A stretch of 64,000 nt of DNA from Siphonodentalium dalli (GCA_032622095.1 CP136066.1:116583319-116647318); one strand, 5' to 3'. Positions 23,101-34,471 are shown, counted from the stretch's first letter. Translations and numbers: made by a program. Notes: a model not told the origin generated them from the sequence alone.

Positions 23101-23961
23101 AATTAGCTTCTTTACAGTCAGCTCTTGTTCAGATGTCAACATCTCGCCACATTGCTCCATAAGTACATTCATATGCTCTGGTAATTTGACATCTTTTATA
23201 TCTGTCTCTGTGTCTTCTGACATTTTATTAATTTTGTTCAGTTTTTCCCGAGATTCAGTTGAAATTTGCTCCATTGGCTCTTCTGGGGTTCCGCTTAAGA
23301 CAAGAGGTGTTATACAGGTTCCTTGTATTATTTCGCAGTTGGCTATGCTTCCATTTTGATACAGTTTCTTTGATGTCTGATCAACATTGATCAGCCTTAC
23401 AGAAATACATTCACGTGTCGGGTCGAATATGCTGGTAGCTATCAATATATCTGCTTTTTCCAGACTATCGCCTCTCGCTGACACAATTGCATTCCGTGCA
23501 AAACACTCGCCCCCTTCTAAATGAGCTGGTATGATCATCTCTGACAGCGGTGGTATGATGGCATCTTCATGTAATATCAGCCGGAACATTGTGTTTACCT
23601 GGCTTTCCAACTGGCACTTTAACTCTACATTGTTCAGTTTCAATATCTTGCCTTTAAAGTTCAGTTCGCATCCATAGTAATAGAGAAAATCATAACCCAA
23701 AATTGCTGGTGTATCTAAATCGGCTACGATCATTCGGCACTGGCACTCAAATCCTCCTATCTTCAGAGGAAAAACAGCTGCGCCAAGTGGGATGACCTTT
23801 TCACCGTCAGCCATCTTAAGACTTCCACACCGACTTTGTAGTTGGGGTTTTAAATTATCTGGAATTCTCTCATATATTTTGGAGTGAAGAACCGATACTG
23901 TAGCGCCTGTGTCAATTAGGCAATTAACAGTTTGATCAAGAATATTGACGTCCAAAAACAT
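20176..23961 (-). CDS. pol: gypsy2 pol polyprotein (protease, RT, RNase H, integrase), intact
   Basis: An uninterrupted 1261-codon frame from ATG at 23961. It remains open further upstream, overlapping the end of gag in the -1 frame relative to gag, so Pol was probably made by frameshift. Residue positions are approximate. Protease DTG at 17-19. RT about 300-520 with the YIDDV active site near 484. RNase H about 600-745 with DCDAS (631), E in the KELLAI block and SDH (698). Integrase about 860-1100 with HHCC finger (two His near 886-896, CPQC at 924), and catalytic Asp near 955, Asp in TDQGRQF near 1015 and Glu in GLVERMNRT near 1051. GPF motif near 1202. All catalytic residues looked for are present. 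Wording such as NADGLSRRPC suggests the 412/Cigr-like branch of Ty3/gypsy, a tentative placement. Confidence 0.95.
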   Translation of the reverse strand: MFLDVNILDQTVNCLIDTGATVSVLHSKIYERIPDNLKPQLQSRCGSLKMADGEKVIPLGAAVFPLKIGGFECQCRMIVADLDTPAILGYDFLYYYGCELNFKGKILKLNNVELKCQLESQVNTMFRLILHEDAIIPPLSEMIIPAHLEGGECFARNAIVSARGDSLEKADILIATSIFDPTRECISVRLINVDQTSKKLYQNGSIANCEIIQGTCITPLVLSGTPEEPMEQISTESREKLNKINKMSEDTETDIKDVKLPEHMNVLMEQCGEMLTSEQELTVKKLIMKHASVFSKHKEDLGQTHLTEHTIDTGDAKPIKQAPRRVPYALRQQAEEEVQRMLREGIIEESKSSWVSPVVIVRKGKNKKNQDADVKPEIRFCIDFRKVNDVTVKDSYPIPRLDDSLDALRESKWYSGLDLVAGYWQTPLAEKDRPMTAFMTSNITSNYQYQYRVMPFGLCNAGATFERLMENVLAGLQWHICVLYIDDVLIFSRSFKDHCERMDQVLTRIKEAGLKISPKKCFIFRDKCKFLGHVVSENGFEPDPDKVKAIQTWGRPRNVKDVRSFLGTASYYRKFIRNFAQIAKPLHKLTEKDVKFAWNEQTENAFENLKQSLMKEPVLKYPDFTKMFFLDCDASNESIGAVLSQKFEDGEHAIAYYSRALTKPERSYCITRKELLAIVDGVKNFHAYLFNVKFLVRSDHGALNWLRRFKNPEGQLARWIQVLDTYDFTIQHRPGKLHTNADGLSRRPCVKCSHCERQQQRETDKAESECVNRVTRQKQVKSTEDTVADGDKITWLVPKTREEIREQQRKDKEIGMIIEWKEQNMEKPRWEHVSPLSSKIKTYWAQWDRLNMRDGILYRKWISDDDEEKLQLVTPKCWREDILKMLHSDPSGGHLGIHKLINQLRERYYWTGYYNSAHLFVQKCPQCQKRKLGPTMKGEMKQYLVGAPMERVALDIAGPLTKTNSGNKYILVIADYFTRWAEAYPMPNQEATTVAIIFLREFIARWGIPLQVHTDQGRQFEGHIFQYLCKSLHIDKTRTTPFHPQSDGLVERMNRTIKDMLAKYTSKSQRDWDEFLRLVMWAYRTSVHESTGFTPCTMMLGREADIPTDLLYPTYAPQGPTDTNKTDEIIPTYIETLQHKLDRVHDHARKTMKNSSDRQKRNYDIKAHKKSQIYPKIGDIVLLRSTQVGKGLSRKLVQKFEGPFTVIDKLSDLLYRIQKGPKLLSKVVHLTRLKQYTGRARKWFIPGERVATRSANTQQKL

Positions 23962-24065
23962 GCCATCATGCTGCTGTTCTTTAAATTCATATATGAACTC
24001 GGGTCTTATGTTATCATTTTCATTATCAATATTGTGTGCTGTCTCGCGACCCTCCGAAACAGCAT

Positions 24066-26092
24066 CTACCAGTTTTCCGAAGTCGTCTTTGTATCGGAGA
24101 TCTTCCTTGGAAAAGTTTCATTATCACCGTGTTTTGGTTGTGTCTCACTTCTCTGGTATCTCATGTCTTTCTGCTTTTTAAAACAGTTTTCCTCTACGTG
24201 ATTTGTCTTCTTACAGTAATTGCAGAATATTTTCTGAAATTTCTCCCTTTTCATTATCCCCTGGACAGTGTCCGTGATAATCTGCCTAATTTTTTTATCT
24301 GGATCAGGATCTACCTCTTTCTCTGATTTCATAACTAATCGCCTATCACTTGTATCTTCTTGCTGCATCCTGACTCTGTATCTGTTGTACTGGTTGCGAC
24401 GTCCCCTACTCTTCTGAAACGCTTCGTATTTCAGTGCAAGGTTTAAGGCTTCATCAACATTCTCAGTACCTCCTTGACAGATGGCCCACTCCATGTCTTG
24501 ATCCTGCAATGCATCCCGAAAAGCTCTGTACGCTAAGCTGTCTCTGATATCCATGGGAGCTGTGGGGTATGCCATGCGGACAAGCCGCTTGATTTCTTGG
24601 GCCAACTCTGGTAGTGTTTCTTTGTCTCGGCGAGATCTAGCATCCAATTGAGCGCGATACATCTCGGTTTGATTTTTCGGCTCAAAACGTGATGTGAGTA
24701 CACGAAGTAATTCATCATAATTGTTAAGCTGATCGATTGTAAGATCTGCCAAGATGCTGCGAGCTGAGCCCCTAAGATGGATGCTTAATTGCATTAGTTT
24801 GGAGTGGTCTGACCAATTGTTGATTTTTGCAACCATGTCGAAATGGGCTAAGTCCAGCTTGTGCGCCCATCATAGACATCTGGCCTGGCCAGATTACGGT
24901 CATGTGTCACCTCCCTGCCATTGAATCCATGGTTTGGTGTGTTCCATTTGTTCTGGGGATGTTCTGGAAAATCATAGCTGTGATTTTGTGTAGATTTCCC
25001 CCTATAAATCTCTCCTTTGGATTCCAATATTTGAGCCTCTGTGCTTCTGAATCTCTCTGGATAGTCGGTATGCTTATCTGTACACCGTGGATTATAGTCG
25101 TACCCCGGTTGATTGTCCATACCACGTTGATTATATATGTCACCCCTAAAGTGTTTAGGTTGTGCTGTTTCCCCCTGCGGTATGGATCTTGGTACCGGTC
25201 TCATTTGATTATTAAGTGGAAGGTGTCAACTAGGACATCTCCCCCTGATTGGGAATTCATGTGCATCACCCCCACCCATTTGACTACTAGTATATGGACC
25301 TGACACCATATGAGGCTGCTCACCACTGAATTTCTCATTCCCATATGATGGATTATGTGATCTTGTGTAATTCTGATCATATGATGTATGCGTATACTGA
25401 GGTGGATGTAAATCGCTTGTTGGCTGATTGTATGGGTAATCCCATCTATGGTTAGCCATATGTTCCCTATTACTATGAGTATCCCCTATTGGAGTTTGTT
25501 CCACCCTTTGGAAGGCTGAATGAGGTAAGTCATTTGCTATGTCCCTATAATCTGATTGTTCCACTGAAGAATTATTTGAGTCAACCTGTGTGTTCACCGT
25601 GTCAACTACATATGGTCCAGTCTCTTGTCTGTTGTCATCAGCCCTACTTGGTGTGTCACTACATACAGGTCTGCAATCTGTCACTTTGTCATCACCGTCA
25701 TGACCACTTTCATGTGTCGCCCCATTTTCATCTTTTCCATTCAGTTCTGTACTATGTGCACAAGGGTTCGTAGTTACTAATGCAGTTTGCATAAATTTCT
25801 GCATTGTAGTCATCATCTGTGCCATTTGGTCACTCAATTGATTGTATTTGTCTGCCTGTCTATCTTGGGATCTGTCGGCTGTGTCAGTCATTTTCTTAAT
25901 ATGTTGCAACGTATTACTATTAGTTGCTGTGTCTATGTTACCCTGTTTAGCACGTTCAGTAATGGTATCGCTATAATCAGGCTGTCTGGCACTATTCCTA
26001 GTTTGTCTATCTGTTGGTTCAGTCTGATTTTCAGTGGTCCGTGATTTGCGACCCCTGGTCATTGTGTATGGACTATATTTTGATATCCTCAA
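24066..26092 (-). pseudogene. gag: gypsy2 gag with CCHC zinc knuckle, broken
   Basis: Three open pieces on the minus strand: 26092-25226 (N-terminal, Gln/Asn/Thr-rich), 25204-24848 in the same frame after an in-frame TGA (at about 25226), and 24836-24066 in another frame after a frameshift near 24848. The last piece has the retrotransposon gag core (MVAKINNWSDHSKLMQLS, then the SRFEPKNQTEMYRAQL region) and a zinc knuckle CNYCKKTNHVEENC (CX2CX4HX4C) near its end. It packages the element RNA in intact relatives. Only one stop and one frameshift are evident, so the damage is recent compared with gypsy1. The gag end overlaps the pol frame. Confidence 0.85.
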
Positions 26093-26136
26093 GTTATTAT
26101 GTATGAACGTTGGTTCGTAAAAATCGCTGCCACCAG
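26093..26136 (-). promoter_or_regulatory. gypsy2 leader with primer-binding-site-like TGGTGGCAGCG
   Basis: On the minus strand the terminal repeat ends CACTTCA and is followed after two bases by TGGTGGCAGCGATTTTTACG. LTR retrotransposons carry a TGG-starting site complementary to a tRNA 3' end at this spot. The matching tRNA was not identified. Confidence 0.5.
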
Positions 26137-26455
26137 TTGAAGTGAAGTGGGGAAAGGTTGCTTAGTAAATCACTTAGTAGTTGTGGTATCCTTAGTAAAT
26201 TATGAGATGAGTCACAAATATATATGTAATTTATTTGTATAACTATAATTATATAGAAATTAACACTGATCAATTCAATATTATTATAGTTATACAAATA
26301 AATTACATATATATTTGTGACTCATCTCACAATTTACTAAGGATATGAAAATCCTTTATCTGAAGTGAAGGCAAGGAAACTGGGAACACAATACTTAGGC
26401 CATCTACCACAACTACTAAGTGATTTACTAAGCAACCTTTCCCCACTTCACTTCA
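26137..26455 (-). repeat. gypsy2 5' terminal region (319 bp, palindromic)
   Basis: On the minus strand it starts TGAAGTGAAGTGGGG and ends CCCCACTTCACTTCA, so it has TG...CA ends and is largely a palindrome. The arms are 26137-26250 and 26284-26455, with an extra 60 bases in one arm. It sits exactly where the 5' LTR should be, between the CTGT duplication and the primer-site-like sequence, but shares no obvious sequence with the other terminal region at 15518-15914. Confidence 0.65.
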
Positions 26456-26538
26456 CTGTGTACTAAAATTACCATTGGTTTGAATTATAAGGGTTACTTG
26501 GCAGTGATCTGATAGGTTAGCCATTAGATTATGAACAT
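26456..26538 (-). pseudogene. LINE1 endonuclease fragment
   Basis: On the minus strand it reads NLMANLSDHCQVTLIIQTNG, the SDH block at the C-terminal end of an APE endonuclease. It picks up LINE1 exactly where 15517 leaves off, once gypsy2 and one CTGT are taken out. It is cut at 26538 by a deletion joining it to the EGF-bearing duplicated block. Confidence 0.75.
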
Positions 26539-26592
26539 GATAACTCTTTCGTCCCAAGACTTACAACACTGAGCTAAATTACGCTCACGCAA

Positions 26593-26800
26593 AAAGCGTG
26601 GCAGAGTTACAAACAGACAAACACAAACACGTGCACACTCTCACACACACACATTTGGTTTTTATATAGATAGATTCTCGTCACAAATACCTCATCGTGA
26701 GGTATTTGTGACGAGAATCTATCTATATAAAAGCCAAATCTTTGTGTGTGTGAGGTGTGCACGTGTTTGTGTTTGTCTGTTTGTAACTCTGCCACGCTTT
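26593..26800. mobile_element. Foldback (palindromic) element, copy A
   Basis: Two nearly perfect 100-bp inverted arms around the centre CCTCATCGTGAGG (about 26697), starting AAAGCGTGGCAGAG. It has no coding. A second copy at 33909-34118 lies in the duplicate block. DNA of this form would make a long hairpin when single-stranded. Confidence 0.85.
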
Positions 26801-26980
26801 TGTTTATGCCTGTATTTATGAAATTTGTTTATATATTTTTTCACATATATTACTTTATATATTGATTCCAGCTTTTCATTATCATTCGAATGCATCCTAA
26901 GAATGATTGGAATGTTTATTTGTGATGCACTTGCATGTAAATTCCATAAATGTATATATGCTATTTTTTTATTGTAATAA

Positions 26981-27163
<183 letters not shown>

Positions 27164-27278
27164 TAGCGACTCGGCATTGACGATCTCCATACGGAATCAT
27201 TATTTATATATATGCATAAGTCTTGAGGTTTAATCCAAGCTTCGCTACTATGGTTCTGGCACATATGATGTATAAGTT

Positions 27279-28046
27279 AGACCATGAGTAATGTTTGGTT
27301 TTTCATGTATTTATTGTGTGCAAGGGAGGGAAGAGTGTAGTGTATGTTGGTACGCAATTACGTAGTACGAATTGTAGAGAAACCGAATGTATGTGTGAGT
27401 GACTTCCCTTGCATCACTCTCGATTGTTTTGAACCAAAAGAATAAATCATCATCGTTATAAATTGATTTATCAAGTTATTAACACGCCCATACAATATAC
27501 TCCAATATGCTTTTGAGCAGTTCCCCTTATTTTCTTCAAGCTCATCAAGGAGTTTTTGGCGGTACTGTTTAAATTTCCTTTTACGTGTTTAACGGTAAAT
27601 TTTTGAGGAAACTATAAAAAGACCCTCTGACAATTGAATCCGAGGGATATTTTTTTCAGGAAGCTTACATTTTGCATCCAGTGAGCGTCTCATGGAGCAT
27701 AATGAAACATCAATACATTTGGGTTTTAGCTTCTTTGCGTTATTTCCATGTTTACATTACTTTTTATTCATACATTTATATTCGACTTCCCACATAATGC
27801 TATTGAATAACTGTACCAATTTATTTGGATCAGCTCTGGTCTCAGTCTGCAGGGTAAGCAATCTCTGATGATAATGATTTTTTTAAACTGTTGGAAATAC
27901 ACTGGATGATTGTTCATTCCAAATATATGTGTGGGGAAAGGGATAGTTGGGTATGCCCTAATCTGTGTACTAAATTTACCATTGGTTTGAATTATAAGGG
28001 TTACTTGGCAGTGATCTGATAGGTTAGTCATTAGATTATGAACATG
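27279..28046. repeat. Duplicate of gypsy1 3' end plus LINE1, unoccupied gypsy2 site
   Basis: 27279-27965 is a copy of 14830-15517 (gypsy1 purine tract and 3' LTR, then LINE1). 27966-28046 is a copy of 26460-26538. In this copy the two are joined directly, with AATCTGTGTAC in the middle, which is the state before gypsy2 inserted. Confidence 0.85.
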
Positions 28047-28436
28047 GAACCATTGGATAGATGGAACAAAGTCTTGAGAGGAGAGTACATAATCTACCAC
28101 ACTGCGATCCCTTGGGGTATGCAGGTTAATTTACCGGCAAAATCTCCATTTGTTCGACCATTAAGTATTCTTAATCCTGTCTGTAAACAAATATCCCTCA
28201 AATTCCTTACTCTCTCATTAATGCTTGTGTCCTGATTATTTCGAGAGTATATCGGGATATCTAGTTCTTCTTGAATATAGTCTGGGAGGTGAATATCACC
28301 GTTCCCTTGTATTATGTCTTCTAAACTACAAGTTCTTGCATTTAGGTCCCCGGTCAATACAATGTCCCCAACTGTCGAGAACTTTGCCATGACCCCCTGA
28401 ATACTATACAGTATGTCTTTATCTAGCCTTTGTGTA
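27465..28436 (-). pseudogene. LINE1 copy: APE endonuclease domain
   Basis: On the minus strand, 28390-28094 reads VLTGDLNART (the GDLN block of an APE endonuclease), then INERVRNLRDICLQTGL and LNGRTNGDFAGKLT. It continues at 28100-27768 with DYVLSSQDFV and the SDHCQV block. This is the 5' part of the LINE1 ORF, ahead of the RT seen at 9655-5641. Frames change at about 28095. Upstream (right of 28436) the element is truncated next to LINE2. Confidence 0.8.
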
Positions 28437-28462
28437 TATAGAAATTATAGATTTTTATAGTA

Positions 28463-29573
28463 TTAAAATGGATAACAGCCCCTACTAGGATCACAAATAC
28501 TTCGAGCACACTTCTTGATCCAATTGTAATCAGCAATACCTTCCGTGTTCTTGACACCGACGTCATTAATCCAGGAGTCTCAGACCACCGTGGTGTTTAT
28601 GTAACATTAAAATACGAGTACTCCCCCACCACCTCTTTCCAGAGAACGGTTTGGAATTATACTAGAGCAAATTTTGAAAGAGCAAATAGCCTGCTTAGTA
28701 ACACAAACTGGGATGATCTCCTATCTGCACCCGACATAGATACTATAGTTAACAATTTCCAGGAGACATTTATCTCCATCATGAATCAAACAATTTCACA
28801 GTCAAAAGTGACAATACGCCCAAAAGACAAAATTTGGTTTAATTCCGACATTAGAAAAGAAATCCGCAAAAAGAGAAAAATTACGAAACAAAGCGCTAAA
28901 AAACAATCGCCCTGATACGTGGCAACAGTATAAGAATACCAGAAACAAAATTAATAACATGAAAAAGTTTGCAAAAGCAAAATTTGAAGAGAAACTGGAA
29001 AATCGGGTTAAAGACTCATCATCCCCCCGCGATTTTTGGCAATTAATAAATTTATTGCTATGTAAAAAGAAAACAAATTGTATCCCGCCCCTATCTACTC
29101 CAAGCTCTTTCCCCAACACGAGCAACACGATTGATATAAACGGAAAACTCTACGTAACAGACGATCTGGACAAAGCCAACCTGCTGAATAAAAGTTTCTT
29201 TTCCAATTCTTCGATTAACGATTCATCGCATAAATTACCACCATTCAAATCGCGTTGTGAAAAAGAACTAACGGAATTGGAATTTACGCAGGATGAGATA
29301 ATTTCTGTATTAACATCGCTTAAACTGAATAAAGCCCATGGACATGATGGAATAAGTGCGAAAATGTTAAATTCAACAGCTGAATCAATAGCATATCCTC
29401 TGTCAATAATTTTCAATAAATCCTTCAACAACGCAAAGTTTCCATCTACCTGGAAAAAGGCTAACGTTGTTCCAATTTTCAAAAAAGATGGCCCAGCCGA
29501 CACAAAAAACTATCGACTTATCTCCCTGCTTCCTTGTCTTGGGAAAGCGTTTGAAAAACTTGTACTAAAATAA
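28463..29573 (+). pseudogene. LINE2 endonuclease end and RT N-terminus
   Basis: The endonuclease C-terminal block is followed by a frameshift near 28875, then an open stretch from 28959 with a basic linker (FAKAKFEEKLENRVK), KLNKAHGHDGISAKML (RT block with the GxDGI core) and NYRLISLLPCLGKAFEKLV. An in-frame TAA at 29571 ends it. It is part of one original LINE ORF with the two segments below. Confidence 0.85.
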
Positions 29574-30312
29574 ATAAGTCCGTTCTTTGACGACAATAAG
29601 TTACTTTATTCCAACCAATCGGGTTTCATAACCGGCCACAGCACATCTCACCAACTGATAGACCTCTACAATCACCTATGTCAATCTCTCGACAAAGGAC
29701 TATATACATGCTCTGTTTTTCTGTGATATTTCCAAAGCCTTCGAGATAGTTTGGCACAGGGGACTGTTATATAAGCTATATAATTATGGAGTTCGCGGGA
29801 GAACATTGAGATGGATAGAGGACTACCTTCATAAACGGCAACAAAGAGTCTTAGTAAATAACACCTTTTCTGAATACGAGATCATCCCAGCTGGTGTACC
29901 ACAGGGCTCAATCTTAGGACCCTTCCTCTTCCTCGTCTATATCAACGATTTACCAGACAACATACTTTCTTTTACGAGAATGTACGCCGACGACACATGT
30001 CTAACAAATAGTCACTATGACCCAAATGAATTAGGCCGCGTCGTGAATAGTGACCTCCAAATCATAGCACAATGGTCTGAAAACTGGTTAGTAAACTTTA
30101 ATCCTTCTAAAACAATTAGTATGCCCTATGCACTAACGGGGACATCTGGGGAAGCCCCCGACTTAACCTTTAAACAGGATCCAATCTCATTTGTTGAAAC
30201 ACATAAACACCTCGGTCTGGAACTCCAAGCAAACTTAAAATGGAATAATCACCTAAATGGTATAAAAAACAGAATAGCCTCACGCTTAGCACAGCTCCGA
30301 CTGAAGATTTAA
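29574..30312 (+). pseudogene. LINE2 reverse transcriptase core
   Basis: After the stop the frame continues (NQSGFITGHSTSHQLI), shifts near 29720 at the CDISKAF block, then is open from 29806: the GVPQGSILGPFLFLVYINDL block, then MYADDT (intact catalytic YADD) near 29982, and the HLGLELQANLKWN block. A further frameshift lies near 30303. Confidence 0.85.
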
Positions 30313-31161
30313 GTATCAGCTTGACCGAAGATCGCTTGAAAGCATTATAAAACTTTTATCCTACCACTATTTGATTACTCCGATGTAGTCTGGGATTGTG
30401 CCCCCAAATACCTAACCGAGAAGCTCGACCGATTACATTGCGATGCCGCCCGAACAGTTAGTGGCCTCACACGATCAGTGTCCAATATAAACCTCCTAAA
30501 TGAAGTTGGCTGGCCATCCCTGAGCAAGAGAAGAGAGATCCATAAACTACAAGCAATGTATAAAATAGTAAATGACGATGCCCCCGAATACCTACAAAAT
30601 CTTCTAACACCTAGATCATCTGAAGTCTCTGGATATAACTTGAGAAAACCGGGAAAATTCTATTCTTACCTCTGTAACACCGAGCATTTTAAAAAATCAT
30701 TCTTCCCTGCTACTTTAAAATCGTGGAATGACATACCCACAGAAATAACAGATGCCGAATCTATCGCAGACTTCAAATTTTATCTCGAATTAATAGATCC
30801 TACAGTAAAACCACCATCATACTTCTATACAGGTCGTAGAACGCTTAATGTGGCCCATGCCAAATTGCGTAACAAATGCAGCAGCCTACGTTCCGATATG
30901 TTCCAAAATTATATCTCTGACAGCCCCCAATGCCATTGTGGAAATCCATGCGAAGATACTTACCACTACCTCTGGGCGTGTCACCTATTTCACACCGAAC
31001 GAATGGAAATGTGTCAAAAATTATACCAAGAAGGACTGAAAATTACACATATCAATGGTTTACTTCTCGGAATTCCCGATATCTCAAATAGAAGAAACAA
31101 AATTCTCTTCAAAATAGTCCATCGATATATAACAGCGACTAAACGATTCGAAGTCGGATAA
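30313..31161 (+). pseudogene. LINE2 C-terminal domain with CxCG...H...C cluster
   Basis: From 30478 an open frame of 227 codons ends at 31161. It holds RTLNVAHAKLRNKCSSL and a Cys/His cluster (CHCGNPCEDTYHYLWACHLF) that is typical of the C-terminus of many CR1/Jockey-type LINEs and probably binds nucleic acid. It starts downstream of the frameshift near 30303. Confidence 0.8.
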
Positions 31162-31410
31162 TCAAACGCATTTCAGAATAGCTACAAAAAGCAAATCAGT
31201 CACAAATCGGTTTTGGCAACTCCCACCCCAAACCCCGAACCCACTCATTTGTAAATGTAAATATGTTTAACCTATATATGATTTTGAATCTTTCCTTCAA
31301 CATTTTGTATGAATAATATTATTGTAAACAGGGAGAGGGGCAAAGTAAGTTTTGTAACTTGTCCCCAATCATTTTTGTATTATTCGATATACAAATAAAA
31401 TATGTTTAAA

Positions 31411-33855
31411 GTAAAAGTGTGTTTGGGGAAGTTTCTGGGGGGTCATATATGAAACAGATGTAAACTTCTCTGACAAGGTTGAAATAGTTCATGCAAAGCT
31501 TAATCCAAATATAGTCGTTTGATATGGTTCCCAAAATTTGTACACCTTTTCTGATAGATTACTTTATATATAAAGATAAACCGCCAAAATGTTTCCTAGA
31601 TTTTGTTTTAGTTTTGGTCTAATAATATGAAATTCTTTGTATCCATTTAACTCCAGACGGGAGTTCGGGGGGCAGTGGGGCTCCATTAAACAGAAAATGT
31701 CATCAACTTCAAGGTCTTCAAATTTATTCATGTCTTTGATCATGAATCCATTTATATACCAAGCACTTATATAAAGTTTGTCACTTGTATAGGGTTATGC
31801 CAAATATTAACCCCAAGGGCAAGAATCCACATACTTGTATAGTAATTTCCTTTCTATGATTGACCAAGGTGAGAGCCTGGGCTGATCCGATCATATGATA
31901 TACAGGCATTCAGCCAACAAAATTATAAACAACAATATAGCTAAACATCTATAAACAACAATACAACGATCATATATATGTGTATATTGAAGATTCCATG
32001 CCTGCTCCTCAAATTGTTACTGTCAGAAGGGGGGAATATCATGCATGTTAAACTTTCAGTTCCTCAATTTGTCAGTAACGGGAAAATACATGCATACTAT
32101 AATTTTCAGAATTAATTTAGAACGGTGGTCTTCCTACATATTAGTGTAAAAATGAGAAGGTATACATTATATATCTTCATTCATATTTATCTTAAATAAA
32201 TGTACTAGTATTCATATTTATATCTATTATTTACTCATTTATTTAATTTGATTATTCGTGTACTTTTTCACAAAATAGTTTTGTCACTTAATATCTTTAT
32301 TTAGACAGTTTGAAGATATAGCTTATTGTATACTTAATATATTTAATTTAGACAATTTGAAGAAATTATAGACAATTTGAAGATATTATAGAAATTATAT
32401 TTGTATTTTTATCCAAATAAGTTAATAGACTAGCATTGATACATGTATATATTTTCATTCACATTTATCTTAATAAAAATACTATTATTTATATTTATAT
32501 CTATTATTTATTCATTTGTTTATTTTGATAATTCGTGTACTCTTTCATAAAATAGTGTTCTTTTGTCACTTAGTATCTTTATTTAGACAATTTGAAGATA
32601 TTATAGCATATTATATTCTTACTATCTGTATATAGACAATTTGAAGATGTTAGAGCAATTATATTTGTACTATGATCCAATAAGTTAATGGACTAGCATT
32701 CATACATGTACATGTCATTATTTATTTACAGAAATCAGAAGCATACATTTAACACCCATTGTGCCTACAATATTAATCATTCTGATTCAATGACAAATTA
32801 GTACACACAATTTGTCATTGAGTGTACCAACCAAGAAGATATGAAAAATCTAGGAACATCATGTAAATTGAGCAACTAAATAGAAACAACATTATAGATT
32901 CCATCCACACTTAAAGCTACCCATAAGAATAGCTGAGTCATCGCACAAATTCATATTGTGTTATACAAATAACGTTCAAGCACACGGAACCGGGCTCTGC
33001 ATAAACCGAAACACCTATAATTGAGGCTTGAAAATATCATAAATGAAACTACACTGACACATATATAGCCGGCAATATTTTAGAAAAAAAAACTTTCATA
33101 CATGTTTTTTTTAATATGGAGATGCAATATTCATGGATTTATATCTATTTTAACTCGCTCTGATTAAAAGAGGGGTTTCCAGAAATGGCAAGTTTTTAAA
33201 AACAATTCTCCAATAAATGTTGGCAATAGCTCAAAATTGACTTTATCAAATCGAGCTAGAATCGGTGTTACACATTGTATACAACGTACTGCTCCAATAG
33301 GCGGTATTCTGCTTTGAACTCTGACTTGTCTGTGATGTGGGCTGGCAAGGTTTGCACATGGGGTACAGTGGCTGTGACAACATTATTTGTCAACTGATGT
33401 AACAATCACGTGATCATTGATTTTTGAATTGGGACAGCGATATGACAATGGAAGTGACTGTAGCTCAACTTGTGGAGGGGATCATTTGGAAAATGTTAAG
33501 CATTTCAGTTAAGAATAAGGATAGTTAAACAAGTGAAAGTCATACAACGAATGGATTGAATTGATGCAGGTACAATGATCCCAATAATGCCTAAGTTCAA
33601 AGCGATCTAACCATTAGTGTGAGCTACAGGGTGTGACAAGATCTGAATGCAGATAAGATTGAAAATAAGTTAGCAGGTCTTATCTGTCCTTGGTTGCTAT
33701 GTCGCTTACCATTCGAATGGTCAGATCTATGCGCCAGTAGTTCATATATTAATATTCACAAATCGCTGGCATTCTCCTATCTTTCGCTTCCGCATTCCTC
33801 ACCGAAACGCCCACTCGCTTACGTCACTTGACACACTGCCATGTCACCAAAGAAG
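31411..33855. other. Non-coding AT-rich spacer
   Basis: No exon or transposon coding was recognised. It contains a two-unit tandem repeat at 32174-32715 (separate entry). It separates LINE2 from EGF duplicate B and seems to be intron of the EGF gene. Confidence 0.5.
32174..32715. repeat. Two-unit tandem repeat of about 280 bp
   Basis: Units start near 32174 and 32455, each with a TATTTATATCTATTATTTA block, a GAYAATTTGAAGATATTATAG block and a CTAGCATTSATACATGTA block. They differ by several small indels. AT-rich and non-coding. Confidence 0.7.
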
Positions 33856-33908
33856 GATAACTCTTTCGTCCAAAGAATTACAACTCTGAGCTAAATTGCG
33901 CTCACACC

Positions 33909-34118
33909 AAAAGCGTGGCAGAGTTACAAACAGACAAACACAAACACGTGCACACTCTCACACACAAACATTTGGTTTTTATATAGATAGATTCTCGTCA
34001 CAAATACCTCATCGTGAGGTATTTGTGACGAGAATCTATCTATATAAAAGCCAAATCTTTGTGTGTGAGAGGTGTGCACGTGTTTGTGTTTGTCTGTTTG
34101 TAACTCTGCCACGCTTTT
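33909..34118. mobile_element. Foldback (palindromic) element, copy B
   Basis: Same palindrome as 26593-26800, with a few differences (for example in the short CA tract). It forms part of the duplicated block, so it is a duplicate and not necessarily an independent insertion. Confidence 0.85.
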
Positions 34119-34285
34119 GTTTATGCCTGTATTTATGAAATTTGTTTATATATTTTTTCACATATATTACTTTATATATTGATTCCAGCTTTTCATTATC
34201 ATTCGAATGCATCCTAAGAATGATTGGAATGTTTATTTGTGATGCACTTGCATAAATGTATATATGCTATTTTTTTTCATTGTAA

Positions 34286-34471
<186 letters not shown>

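Larger units (their letters stand above)
15518..26455 (-). mobile_element. gypsy2: minus-strand Ty3/gypsy element with extra ORF3
   Basis: An 10.9-kb insertion in LINE1, flanked by CTGT on both sides (15514-15517 and 26456-26459). The paralogous LINE1 copy at about 27960-27970 has the uninterrupted AATCTGTGTAC, so the target duplication is real and 4 bp. Termini are TG...CA. In minus-strand order: terminal palindromic region 26455-26137, primer-site-like TGGTGGCAGCG, gag (broken), pol (intact, 1261 codons), ORF3 with two zinc fingers (two stops and a piggyBac-like insertion), purine tract GAGGGGGTGG, and terminal region 15914-15518. The two terminal regions do not match each other, which is unexpected for LTRs. 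Confidence 0.85.
28463..31410 (+). mobile_element. LINE2: plus-strand non-LTR retrotransposon, 5' truncated
   Basis: Plus-strand coding starts at the end of an APE endonuclease (PTRITNTSSTLLDPIV, then VSDHRG), runs through RT and a C-terminal Cys/His domain, and ends in a 3' UTR with AATAAA near 31395. The endonuclease N-terminus is missing. Type is CR1/Jockey-like by RT wording. Confidence 0.85.

Noticed and set aside
15518-26455. DIRS-like retroelement, suggested by inverted termini
   Set aside because: The element has a DDE integrase, protease and a 4-bp target duplication, which DIRS elements lack.
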